Origin: Tamarix chinensis
Lineage: Eukaryota; Streptophyta; Magnoliopsida; Caryophyllales; Tamaricaceae
Reading direction: 5' to 3'
Assembly (NCBI GenBank): GCA_030549775.1
Contig: CM060178.1
Span: 65,152,896 to 65,216,895, forward strand
DNA: 64,000 bases
Shown: piece by piece, positions 35,890-47,929 of the stretch
Layout of the letters: every line of letters begins with the position of its first letter
Numbering within the stretch: the first letter of the stretch is position 1
Notes under the pieces: model-generated
What the model was told of the DNA's origin: nothing
Databases searched by the model: none
Seen by the model: only the letters and a program-made list of their open reading frames with translations
Position numbers and translations under genes: made by a program

Positions 35890-36740
35890 CTAGTTTCATT
35901 ATCCCCTATTTATCTTTTTTTTTTCATTTAGCCTTGTCTCATTTTCTCCTCTTGATTGCTCCCACCTCTCCCTTCATTTTGGTTATTTTTGTTAAGCATT
36001 CCTAAGCTTTTGTGAGCCTATAACCAAGACCCATCCTCATCTTTTTCTCCTTATTCTCTTGTTTTTACTTCTACATTTCCTTTTATCTAGCCTTTATTTT
36101 TTTAATATAAGTAAAGAAGATTAAATTTTTGGTTGAATTGTGTAGTTGTAATCTTTTGTCTTCTCCTCATGTGTCTCCATTTTTTTTAAGGAGTTTAAGT
36201 TCTCTTGGTGGTTCTTTATTCTATTTTTCTATTTGTGCTTAGAAAGAGGTAACCCATATGGTCCAAATAAATATATAAAAATCATATGATAGCATGCTTT
36301 GGGTTTTCAAATATTATGCTTAAGTATATTTTATACTTCCTTATAATCTCATAAAAAATATGCATGTACCATGTATTGTTATTAATTTCTCTAAGCATGT
36401 TACAATTTATTTTTACGCAAGAGCATGATAAATATATGTACTTTAATATATGTATGATATCATGATAGAATAGGGTTATTCATGATTACGGTTTTATGTG
36501 CTAAATGGGCTTAATTGTGTTTTAGGGGAAAAATGGTAATTTTGTCAGTTTTGAAATGATATGGTGTTGCCTTGTTATATCATTATGTCCAAAGTACTTG
36601 TATATATATGGGTTATAAGTTGGAAGGATACTATGTTACTTTAATGCGCCCGTATGACTAGTTTAGTTTTTATGTCTCTAGGTTATTATTGTAAAAGAAT
36701 AATATAAAAGCTAAAATAAAATTTGAGGAATGTTAATATA
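35890..36740 (+). mobile_element. L1-family LTR, second part (after element C)
   Basis: The LTR resumes after the CTA duplication with TATTTATC...CTCCTCTTGATTGCTCCCACC, matching 30310-30380 of the neighbouring LTR. It follows that copy to about 36300 and then diverges. It ends about 36740 with AAAATTTGAGGAATGTTAATA, a decayed form of the AAATTTGGGGTGTTACA end. Confidence 0.68.
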
Positions 36741-36760
36741 ATACCTCGAATGGGGTGGAG

Positions 36761-37041
36761 TGTTATAATGATTTAATCGGCTACTTATATCAACATGGTA
36801 TATTAATTTTTTTGGTAATTTTATCCTAAGAACTCCACAGTTAAGCATGTTGGCTACGGACATATTTTAGGATAGGTGACCTTTTAGGAAGTTTTAGAAA
36901 TTTTTTGAAATTTTCTCAAGAAGTGCGTGAGTGAGGACAAAGCATGCTTAAAGGACTCGTGTTGATTTGTGGGGTCAACCGATCAATCCGAAAGCACTCC
37001 AAAGTAGTCCCTGCGTGGTTGTATCGACTCGGGGAATTATA
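36761..37041 (+). mobile_element. Cassandra-type (TRIM) LTR
   Basis: The 281-bp segment starts TGTTATAATGATTTAATCGG and ends ACTCGGGGAATTATA. It includes a 5S-rRNA-like part (36823-36892) followed by GTGCGTGAGTGAGGACAAAG, GGACTCGTGTTG and TTGTGGGGTCAACCGATCAA. Size, termini and an internal 5S-derived sequence fit Cassandra, the small non-coding LTR elements of land plants whose LTRs carry 5S promoters. I found no second LTR and no clear target duplication (TGGAG before, GTTAC after), so it is a solo or truncated LTR. It sits at the end of an L1 LTR. Confidence 0.75.
36823..36892 (+). ncRNA. 5S rRNA-like segment with Pol III internal promoter motifs
   Basis: AAGAACTCCACAGTTAAGC, then a degenerate middle, then AGGATAGGTGACC and AGGAAGT follow the 3' half of plant 5S rRNA. 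The A-box equivalent is at 36839-36851 and the C-box equivalent at 36869-36881. The 5' half of 5S is not recognisable, and several conserved positions (GATGGGTGACCTCC) are changed. This is a retrotransposon component, not a ribosomal gene. Confidence 0.75.
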
Positions 37042-40000
37042 GTTACCGTCACACCTAATGCAAAATAAATGTCTACCATCTATCTCATGCTAGATACAAG
37101 GCTAAAACCTATCCAAAAAAATTTAACTAATACCTATGTAGTGAGGATAAAATCCCACAAGGAGATATTCACATGCAGATGGTAAGTGAACAATTTCACT
37201 AAAGCACTATTTGGTTCTAAGAACATTTAAGGGAAAGAAAATTAAAATCAAAATAATTCTAGATTTTAAAAGCTTATCAAAGTAATGGGAATTAAAATTC
37301 AATTACAACTCCCTTAAAAATTTAATACAACACTTGAAAACTTCCAAAAATAAATATAGATAAATAAGGACAAATTCTGAGGGAGAAAACTCCGGATTGT
37401 CTAGTCTTTCAAGCCAAGAATTTAACCCAACAACAATATACGATCACAAACCTACACAAGAGGTGTGCTCTCCACAATCAGTGGATCATCACATGACTCA
37501 TTCAATCAAGGTAGCATCAGTACGGGTCCAGTACTGAGTAAATCATGACTACCTAACTCATGGAAGGAAATAGGACACACATAAGATATGAGAATCTTTA
37601 GCTTACAAGACTCATGCTTAATTATACATGTGATACATATTCCATTCCATTCATACAATAATTCATGCTCAATTATATATGCAATACATGCACCATTCTA
37701 CTCGTATAATAACTCATGCTCGATTTATACATGCGTTACGTATACCATTTTACTCATATAATAACTCATGCTCGATTATACATATGATACATACAATTGA
37801 ACATGGGGTCACAAACTCATGCTCATGATACATGACTAGACATGGAATACACAAGCTACAAGTGTACTAGAAAAATATGATCATATGCTAAGTAACACAC
37901 ACTACCCTAGAAGGTATCATTCTGCATATAAGAACCACATGTAATTTTCATAATAGATTATTTGATAATTGCGTATGAACATATATCATATAGTGTCACT
38001 AATATAAGGGAGACAACCAAGAAACATACGTAGGAAAAATAAATATAAAGACCATGAGTGAGGGAGAATAATTCATTGTTATATTCCTTTATTGTGATCA
38101 CCACCATTTGTGTATATTATCTTGAGAATGGACACTCAAGGAGATCGTAACAACTAATCTAGTACTAAAACAGTACTAGCCTAGCTAGCCTACCTAGAAA
38201 CGTAACCAAACCACCAATAAATAGGATACCTAATCACTTAAGTATGCATACCCCCTATAGGGCCGAAATATATCGACACACCTATAGAGTAGAAGATGGC
38301 CTCTCTGGATGTCGTAAGGCACCCGAGATCACAGAGTAGAAAAACATGGGAATAGTATCAACTGAATACCAAACCTAACTCGGATAGCTACTCCAAGTGA
38401 TATAAGTCCCAACTCAAGATCTTTCACTTTTAAGTGATTAATATGTTATTCAAGGATTTAACCAATTATAAATCAGGCCCATATAACATCACTTAGCTCA
38501 CATCCATCAACACAATGAATTTTCATTATTATATCAATTTCAAATGGTGTTATAGCCAAGAATCATTAAAGCTTATTGATCAATAAGCATAAGCATCACC
38601 TTCCACTCGGAACTAAAATACATCTGAATTCCATCATAAGTAAAGGTAAGTAGTGACTTACCTCAATCTGAAGCTAGCTAAGCAAATTGAGAAAGAGGGA
38701 AAGCCATCGAAAGATCGACAATCTACGAGAAGGTTTTCCTAGATAGCTGATAGAAATCGGAACAATGTTAGGAACTATCTTATCAATTAATAATTCACAT
38801 ATTCTAATTAAATAAACACAAACGATACAGGTGATCTTTCTTGGAAAAAGTGTCCAAAACTTAGGACTCAAAAGCATAGCTCTATCAAGATTTATGATTA
38901 AATATGAATCAAAATGGATTAATACAAATGCCACTTGGAACATTTCAAATTAATTTGGAAAGACCAAGAAAGAATAATCGATCGTAAGTTAATTTATTGA
39001 AAATAACTTATTCATTAGGTTTTACAACTAAATAGGTAAACCAACCATTTGCATAGAACCAAATCCAAACCGAATAGATTAAAACATAACTTAAATGATT
39101 TAAAACCCAAAGATAGAAACCGATTAGATAAAAGACGCATAGAAAAAATCAATTTTATAAAATCATCCCTGAAGATTAGGGTTTTTAATGCCTAAACTAC
39201 GAATCAACCAAATCACTTTGATTACCTCAAATTGATAGTGTTAAAACACAAATAAACTAATTTTAGATAAATCTAGACAATCAATTTCAACCAAACAATC
39301 TTCCGATTAACCAATTCATGACAATCTGTTTTCAAAATTAGGGTTTTGAAGTCCACGACACAGACTCATGTAATTCAAATCAATTAATTCCAATTAAAGG
39401 TAGTAGAATACAATTATGATCATTTCAACTACTTCTACTAATTTAATTTTAGAAAAATAACTATACAATAACCAATTTCATAATCTCACTTGAAATCTAG
39501 GGTTTTAGGCCCGAAAATGCAATTCGGTAAAATTCTATAAATTTAATCAAATTGAATATTTAGAAATGCAATTAAACACATTTTATAACATATCAAATAA
39601 TCAATTGATCAAAACTGCTATAAGAAATACCCAATTTAGCACAATTAGGGTTTTTGGGCCCGAAAAGCAAATTCGATTAATTCTTGCCCAAAACATATAA
39701 ATTGATGGTTCAAAAATGTAATTAAATATATTCTAATGTAACTTATATATTCAATTGAATAAAATTCCCCGACAACACAATCCAATTTTGACCCGCGAGA
39801 GTTTTGACCTAAAAATCCAATTCCGATCAATTACGCACAACTTTCCCAATTCAACACTTCCAAGATAAAATTAAATACATTTTAAACGATATTATAAAAA
39901 CAATTGAGCGGAACGGCTCAATTATACGACCCAATTTTGTCACACACGAATTTTGACCTAGAAATAAAATTTCGATAAATTATGCATAAATTTCTCAAAT

Positions 40001-41521
40001 TGATGATTCCGACATGCAATTAGATACATTTAAAAACATATTGTATAGTCAATTTATCAAAAATAGCGAAAATGGTTGAATTCAAAAAATTTGGGCAAAA
40101 CCTGGCCAAAAATCCAAATTTTCCAAAATTCCAACATAACCATACAATTAACCTATCCAAATCATTCTTGCAGCATATATATACATAATCAAACAGTTAA
40201 TTTAGTTTATAACAAGCTAAATCATACTCAATTAATCAAATCTATATTAGGGTTTTTAGAAATTGATACCAATAAAAATCAACAAGATCGGAGCACAAGA
40301 AGGCCAGGGAAGCTTCATCAGAGGCCGAGGGTGGCTCGCCGGTGGTCAGCAGGGCCTGTCCTGGCCGGATGGTGGTGCAACCAGCGTGGCCCGTCGCTAT
40401 TGAGCTCTATCGCCACTGCTGCTCCTGAGCAATGCTGCTGCTACAGCAGTTGTTGCTACGGGTTGTGGCGTCGTCGGTTGCAAGTGGTTGGAGGTCGGCC
40501 GGCGGCTGGTGAAGCTAGGAGAAGGAGGAGGTGAGGGAGGCTGGGGCTGGGGTTTGGGGCTGTAGAACAGGGACGCACGGGAAAGGGAGAAAGAGAAGGA
40601 GAGAAAAAGGAAAAGGAAGAGGGGTTCGGGTACCGGCGGGTTGGGCTTCTTTTTTTTTCTTTTTTTTTAGAAAAGCACATACACAATAAAATACTAAATA
40701 TTTAAAATTACTATAGGAACATTTTCTCTAAAACTCATTAAACAAAAATTATTTCATAAGGTTCCAAAAGATTAAAATAAATAAAAGAACTATATACAAA
40801 ATTTTAGAAACATTTTTGGAAGAATTTACCAACGAACATAAAAATTTATATTATTTACGGGAATACGTCATAAGACCCCAAAATAATATTTAAAACATAT
40901 AATAAAATATTTAAGTCAAATTATAATAAACCGAGACTAATTTTAATAATTTCCAAAATCGTTTTTCTGCGAACTAAAAAGCATAAAACAGAAGAAAATT
41001 AATTTTAAAAAGAAATTCTTAAATAAGCTCCGAAAATATTTTTAATTTAAACTTCTCAAAAATATTAACGATTTTTGGAATCGAATAAATTTAAAGTCGG
41101 AAATATTTTCTATAGATAGAATCATTAAAATAACTTTAACTATTTAAATAGAAATTCTATAACTTAAATAATATATTTCATCAATGAAGTATAAATCTAA
41201 AAATAAAGTTGTAATTACAAGACAAAGTTATAATCGATAACAAATCTAAAATATTAAAAATCAAAACACGAGAAAAAATGGGAATACATACTTTTAACCA
41301 AAAATGGATATCATAATAATGTAATAAAATCATGGTCGTGAACGAATTTATCTAGAATGGTTCGCAACATCTACGATTAATTAAATTCAAATATGACTTC
41401 GAAATCGTCGATAAATCCATAAAATGAATCAAAATTAAAATAATTAATTGTTTACATCAAATTACACTAATAAAATCATTAAACTTAATAAATCTAGATT
41501 TTAACTATACGGGGTATTACA
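37042..41521 (-). mobile_element. L1-family LTR (minus), about 4.5 kb
   Basis: It begins GTTACCGTCACACC, the reverse of the GTGTGGCGGTAAC box; the outer ~85 bp seen at 43016 are missing next to the Cassandra LTR. It contains the L1 block in reverse at 38220-38340 and ends TACGGGGTATTACA at 41521. Downstream sections hold GGGTTTT(A/T)GG(C/T)CCGAAAA repeats (39340-39800) and a GC-rich, G-rich patch (40290-40640). The frame at 40076-40534 crosses this patch; its Arg/Gly/Trp-rich product is composition-driven and I do not call it a gene. Confidence 0.75.
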
Positions 41522-42771
41522 TATACTCAATTAATCAAAAAAAAGTTTGGGTTTTCAAAATTTATACAAAACAAGATTAGCAAATCGGGACAAGTGGAGG
41601 CCGGAGAAGCTTTACCAGAGGTTGACCGTTGCTTGCAGACCATCAAACGAGTTCACCGAGGTTGGATAGCAGCGCAACATACGGTCCCCGCTCCTACACG
41701 TAGCTTCCGCGGCTGTTGTTGCAATTGTTGCTTTGGCGGTGGTAGTTATCGTCGGTGGTTGGCTGGAGTGGTGGAGTAGGGAGAAGGAAGCAAGCTGGGG
41801 TTTTGGATGCAAAGGGAAGGGATAGGTTGGGAAAGGGAAAGATAAGAGGAGGGAGAGAAGAAGAGAGAAAAGGAAAAGAAGAGGGGTTCGGGGGAACCGG
41901 TTGGGAGTTTTCTTTGCAAATACACAAATATAAATAAATACTAAACATCTAAAAACATATTGTTGGAATTTTTTTTCTAAAATGTATTTAATGAAATATT
42001 ATTACGAAAGGATCCGAAGGCTTAAAATAGATATAAGAGCTATATAAAGAATTTTAGAAGTATTTTTAGATGAATTTACCAATGAACATAAAATTTTATA
42101 TTATTTACAGAAATACATTATAAAACCTCGAAATAATATTTAAATGCATATAAGAAAATATTTAAAATAAATTCTAATAAACCAAGAATAATTTAAATAA
42201 TTTCCAAAACTAGTCTTTTGCAAACAAAAACCCGTAAAACGGAAGATAATTAATTTCCGAAAGAAATTCATAAATAAGCTCCAAAATCTTTTTAATTTAA
42301 AACTTTTCGAAGAACATAATGACTTCGGAAACAAATAAATTCAAAGTCATAATTATTTTCTACAGATAAAATTATTAAAATAAATTTGACTATTTTAAAT
42401 GAAAATTTAATAATTTAAATAATATATATGTCATTAATGAAATATAAGTCCAAAACAAAATTATAATCACACGAAGAAGTTATAATCGAAAATGAATCTA
42501 AAATATTAAAATCGAAATGCGAGAAATAATGGAAATACATATTTTAAACTGAAAATCAAAATCATATGAATATAATAAAATCATAATCATGAATGAATTT
42601 ATCTAGAATGATCCTCAACGGCAATGATTCATTAAATTCAAATATGAAATCTAAATCGTCAATAAATCCATAAAATAAATTAAAATTAAAATAATTAAAT
42701 GTGTACATCAAATTATGCTAATAAAATAATTAAGCTTAATAAAATTGAATTTAAAAATATAAGGTATTACA
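40224..42771. repeat. Tandem duplication of an L1 LTR terminal segment
   Basis: Copy 1 (40224-41521) and copy 2 (41523-42771) both start ATACTCAATTAATCAAA. Both contain a GC-rich patch with GAGGCC...GGAAGCTT/GAAGCTTTACCAGAGG, an AAAGAAGAGGGGTTCGGG tract and a long AT-rich tail. They end GGGGTATTACA and AAGGTATTACA. They differ at many positions, so the duplication is old, or two related LTRs are involved. The second copy has no other LTR part beyond it. Confidence 0.8.
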
Positions 42772-43015
42772 ATTGTATCCCCTTGAGTAATTAAAATGGA
42801 AATAATTATTGTATAAGGATTTAAATGGATTGATGTGGTTTGTTCGTTTGGTAGTTGCCTCCAAGCACTACTTGATTTTGGTGTGTTGGTTTGATAGTTG
42901 CACTATTTAGATTTGCTATATTGATTGGTAATTGTCTCATTGCTTTCTGTATGATGTTATAAGTGGTTTAGATGTAGTTATTGGAAAATGCCTTAATTAT
43001 GGTGTTGTATTTCCC
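42772..43015 (+). other. Short segment outside the TTCCC target duplication
   Basis: AT-rich with repeated GGTAGTTGCC / GATAGTTGCAC / GGTAATTGTC-like phrases. It ends in TTCCC (43011-43015), which is repeated at 57420-57424, so this segment was once continuous with 57425 onward. Confidence 0.6.
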
Positions 43016-43105
43016 TGTAACACCCCAAAATTTACTATAGAAAAATTTCGTATGTAGAGTTAAGTGCGAAAGCTAAAACAATAAAAACAAAGGGTGTTAC
43101 CGCCA

Positions 43106-43150
43106 CACTTGGTACAAGTTTGGTTTTCTCTACTATTCTCATACAAAGTG
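43106..43150 (-). promoter_or_regulatory. LTR 3' stem-loop (L1)
   Basis: CACTTGGTAC (43106-43115) pairs with ATACAAAGTG (43141-43150) at 8 of 10 positions. It is adjacent to GGTGTTACCGCC, the reverse of the GGCGGTAACACC box. The same arrangement recurs in L2 and in the outer LTR. Confidence 0.6.
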
Positions 43151-43924
43151 ATAAGATTGAAATCATTACTCCATTGAAATTAATAATATGATTATAGAAA
43201 TTAGAATAGAGAGAACATTATAGAAATACCATGCTAATTAAAAACAATATTAATAGTTAACAATTCAAGAGAGAAATTATATGAGGACATAAGGGTCCAA
43301 ATAAAACCGAAAATAAGATAGCAAAAGAGACACTGGATAGCCCTACGCTCTCAAATTTGATCTACCAGCAATTTATTGAACTCAGAGGATTACTTATAAA
43401 GTCCACAGCCCATTGGATAGGTAGGGACCCATGAGAATGAATCCTTTCGTAGTACGATACTGGGCAATCTTTTATTCAAAAATAATATGATAAAATAACA
43501 TGGAACACATGCAAGACATACAACTAACATGCTATGAGACATATTCATATACATACAATGATTGTGATACAATAATCATTTCGATAATCAAATTTCACCA
43601 AGGTCATGTAATAATCATATTCATTCATCTAAAACAAATGAACTTATTATTAAACATCCCAGAAATACTCTCTAGAACAATAATTACAACCCAACTCTAC
43701 CCTACAATTTAAACCTTCACATCATAATTCATGTCTCCGCATAAATCCCAACCAATTACATGCATTACAAGTCTGTTCACAAGTATATTATACTAGATCC
43801 ATATCATCCCCGGTATACTTATAGGTATAACATAATAAAGTTCATAAGATCACATGTATACTTACAGGGTAAAGTATAATAAAATCCATGACATCATAGA
43901 TACGCTCACAAATGTAATACTAAG

Positions 43925-44026
43925 ATAGGTAGGCCTGAAGGCTGTTACCAAAACCACAGGTAAGCACAGAGGCTACTACCAAAACTACAAGTAGGCATGA
44001 AGGTTGCTACCGAAAACCACAAGTAG
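43925..44026. repeat. ~30-bp minisatellite, left part
   Basis: Units of the type AAGGCTACTACCAAAAC + CACAAGTAGGCATG. The array resumes at 44846-44965 after the 818-bp insertion. Confidence 0.85.
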
Positions 44027-44844
44027 TGATATGAACCTTAAAAATTTATACTTAATTAATTTTGATAATTGTTGTGAATTATTTACTTACAATTGTTTGT
44101 CTTATTTGTGTAGATAAATAGGAGTTCGATGCAGCACATGGATTCTGTGGATTTTTGGTTGTAGCTGCTGGAGTGTGCAGATTATGTAATTTTTGTTAAT
44201 TATGTGTAATCCCATATGATGCATTCGCTGGTCGAATTGGCTAATGGAAATTAGGTCGGTTGTATAATCTGCCACCCGATCCTTAATTATGGAGTAGTTG
44301 GACTGTGGATTAATCAATCCTTAATAGCCATGATTAGCTAAAGTTAGTTTAGCTGATGGGAATTATGTCTAAAACTTACCTTGTATTTGGGGGAGTTTCT
44401 ATTGTTGCATTCTTGGGCTAGTAGAATCTATATCTTCGGCCCAATTTTGTCGACCATTCCCATTTGTATCACTAGGCTGTGATGTCGTCTGGGCTATATG
44501 TGTGTGTATTTTTATACGGTCTGTATGCTTGTATAAATAGGCCATATACGTTGTAATACGCAGATAATTTTTGAAATAGAATACGATTCTTAATTTCTCT
44601 TGATCTTTCTCTCTCGCGACTTTCTCTCTCGGCGAACCTCTCACTCGCTCTTCTTCTCTGTGTCTGCTCTCTGTCTTTGATCGATCTTGATCATTCTTTC
44701 TTTGATTTCAGTTGTCGTTGTAAAATTGTGCCTCTGAATCTTTGGATCTTCCTTTGGGAGTTTTCCTCAGGCTGAATCCGGCGAATCGAAGCTTGTGCTC
44801 GATTAATTTTTCGATCCTTTCGTGAAACCCTAACAGGTTTCCAT
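44027..44844 (+). mobile_element. LTR-like insertion (Copia-type?) in minisatellite
   Basis: This 818-bp insert starts TGATATGAACC and is flanked by CAAGTAG at 44020-44026 and 44845-44851. It has a TATA-like TATAAATAG at 44532-44540, GTTGTAATACGC downstream, pyrimidine-rich CTCTCTCGCGACTTTCTCTC, and AAACCCTAACA at 44825-44835, where an LTR would be expected to end in CA. The remaining nine bases, GGTTTCCAT plus C, before the duplication do not fit a simple solo LTR. The flanking CAAGTAG is also a minisatellite unit word, so the duplication is not fully independent evidence. A Copia-type solo LTR is the best guess. Confidence 0.55.
44532..44540 (+). promoter_or_regulatory. TATA-like box in the LTR-like insertion
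   Basis: TATAAATAG lies within GTATAAATAGGCC, followed about 55-110 bp later by a CT-rich leader. This is the usual layout of a plant LTR promoter (U3 to R). Confidence 0.5.
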
Positions 44845-44845
44845 C

Positions 44846-44965
44846 AAGTAGGTATGAAGGCTACTATTAAAAACACAAGTAGGCATGAAAGCTACTACCA
44901 AAACAACACAAAGGCTACTACCAAAGCCATAGGTAGGCACAAAGGCTACTACCGAACAATCTAAT
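44846..44965. repeat. ~30-bp minisatellite, right part
   Basis: Continuation of the array at 43925-44026: GGCATGAAAGCTACTACC, CACAAAGGCTACTACC and similar units. Confidence 0.85.
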
Positions 44966-47929
44966 AATCTGATAATCATTATTTCAATTAAATCATATTA
45001 TTTCTATTTTTATTTACTTTCTCAAGAGACACAAAGTTATTCCAGTCATACCGGTGCAACAAGGAAACATAATATCCTACCGACTATCAATTCAAGGATG
45101 CAAAGGTGCCTTGGTTGCACTGGTACATAAGGGTAACACAATACCCTACCGATAAGGATACCTAATCCATAATTATGCATACCCTCTATTAGTCCGTAGA
45201 ACAAAAAAGAGTAATATATAGGGCTTGACTAGGGCACTAAATGTAACATCCCAAAATTTACTACTATTTTTTTAAAGTGAAAGAATTTAAATTAAAACTT
45301 GTTAATTCTAGGGATGCAACTGCTACACTTAGTACCAAACCGGTTCACTTCTACTATTCTAGTACCAAGTGCTAAGGCTAAGAAAACCACTCATAACATT
45401 ATTAATTAAAGCAAATTCATAAATAGGGAAATCAGGTATGCATAAGTCTTTACTCAATCCAAAATACAAGAGTTAGTTTTTCAGGGAAAAGAGATAACTA
45501 CAATTATAAAATTGTTTCTAAAGTGCTAATCATAAATAAAGAAAATAGTAATGATAATCTCAATGAAAAGCCGGCCACATTACTGTAGAAACCGATCCAG
45601 CCCAATCATCACTCAACCCCACTTGATATCCCATAGATATCGATAGCTTCAAAATAAACATCTCCCACATGCAACAAGTTAGATGGGCATTCCACTCTGG
45701 GGAATGAGCAGCACTCATGAAAGGGGTGATCAGTACACTACCTACTGAGTAAGGTAACCGAGCACTAAGGCCAACACATAATCACACAAAATCATATAGG
45801 ATAATATTCAACTTACACTTTCAAGCCCACATATATGATGGATAAGGTTATATAGATAAGTATGCAACTTATAAAAGATCAAGTCCACACATAAAAGCCC
45901 AAATGGTCCAAATCAATTATTTAATTAATCTTTTTTATCAGAAGTCAAAATAATTAATCTTTTTTTATCAGAAGTCAATACACACCATGTTTTTTATCAA
46001 ATCCATGTAAGTACAGGAACACTCCACTATGTTAGCTGATGGGTCGATCACTTGTGGGACAAATTCCACACCACTATTATTCACCGGTGGAATAGTCACT
46101 CACGGGACGATGTACCACACCACTATTCCTGACTGATGGATCGGTCTATTTCCTGCTCACATGGTATTTCATTGTAAGTAATTAGTATCTTTTAAGAGCC
46201 TTAGAAATTATGGTTTGTGTTTAATGAGCTTGAGTCACTTCACTAATATTGCCGATGGGCCAATCACTTACGTGATAAAGTCCATACCACTATTATTTGC
46301 TAGTGGATTGGTCACTCATAGGGTACAACCCTAACAACTATTCCTAACCGGTGGATCGGCTGGACCCAGCTTAATAATCTTTCACTTTAAGTGATTAGTG
46401 TCTTAAGTATCTTATTCAAAGGCTTTCACTATGGACATGCACGAATCATTTTCTTTATACTTCACACATCACAAATCATAAAATTGCACCATCATAATTA
46501 CACTTTAATCACCAAATACACATGATAATATGAAATTTCTAAGCAACCACAACAAACCCTAGTTGTCAACATAAACCTTAGATCGGTCTCCTACAGACCC
46601 TTATATAATCTCCACGTACTATTTTTCATCCAAAATGTTCTAACACCCAAATAACACTTGCATCACCTTCCTTATATCCCAAATCAACCTTTCATATGTA
46701 AATTTTACTCACAAGCAAACTTTACACATCCCATGCAACCTCTTGAGTTTTTCATACAAACCCTAAATCTCATGCAATCATTAACTCCCATACAAAACCT
46801 ATCTCCACCATGCAAACCCTAATACCACCATACAACCATTAATACCACCATGAAACCATTAATACCACTATGCACCCATTAATACCACCATGTAACCATT
46901 AATACTACCATGCAAACCCAACACTTTGTCATACAAAACCCTAAATTCAATCCACACAAAACCAAAGATTCATCCATACTAAATCCTAGATTCAAACCAT
47001 ATAAAACCTAAAGATTCATCCTTACCAAACCCTAAATTCAAACCATATAAAAACAAAGATTTATCCATACAAAACCCTACATTAGATCCTCTCATACATG
47101 ATCATATATTAGTTTCTCCCATATAAAACCATAAATTATATTCTCTCTCATTAAACCCTAAATTTCCCATTTTATTTTTCCACTCATGAATTATTAAAAT
47201 ACTTAGGTCAACTCTTCTTTCCCCATCCTCCTTTTTCACCCTTTCTCCCACACAAACTACATCAACACCCTCACATGCATGTATTAAGGGGCCATAACAC
47301 ATATCATCACATATACATAATACACATGCCATATAATAACACAACAACATGCTTGAACTCCACATCATAACATATACCAAATAATTACAATAATAAACAT
47401 ATAATGCATAACATACAAGGTATTTAATGCAGATCAACACACAATAGGCCTTAGTAATACCCTTACCTAAAATGACATTAATTTTGGAGCACACTCCTAC
47501 ACCTTCTTAGGGCTTTGATTGGTCTCACCTATATAAGGAAAAAACTAAATTTAGATTCCCTCAGACCAAAAATACTATTAAATACTAACGTATTCTAAGA
47601 CTAGGCTTTTGATAAAATACTAAAATAATAATTGTAAAAATACCAAAAATAATATCAATGCTAATATTAACAAGAATAGTAAAAATAGTAACAATAATAA
47701 TAATAAGCTATTACTCAAAAACATAATGAAATAAGGGCTTTAGCCCCTTTATCAAAATAATACTAATAATAATATTAGTAAAATAAATAGATAAAATTTG
47801 TAACAATAATAATGATGAAACAACAACAACAACAACAACAACAATAATAATAACAAAAATAATAGTAAAGTGGTTGTAATATTAATAATGGAATAATAAT
47901 ATTATTATTAATTCAAAATAGTAAAAATA

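Noticed and set aside
36823..36892. Functional 5S rRNA gene
   Set aside because: Only the 3' half is recognisable, with many changes at conserved positions, and it sits within Cassandra-type LTR sequence.
40076..40534. 152-codon frame with Arg/Gly/Trp-rich tail
   Set aside because: It crosses the GC-rich patch of an LTR; the duplicated segment at 41594-41779 does not preserve the frame.
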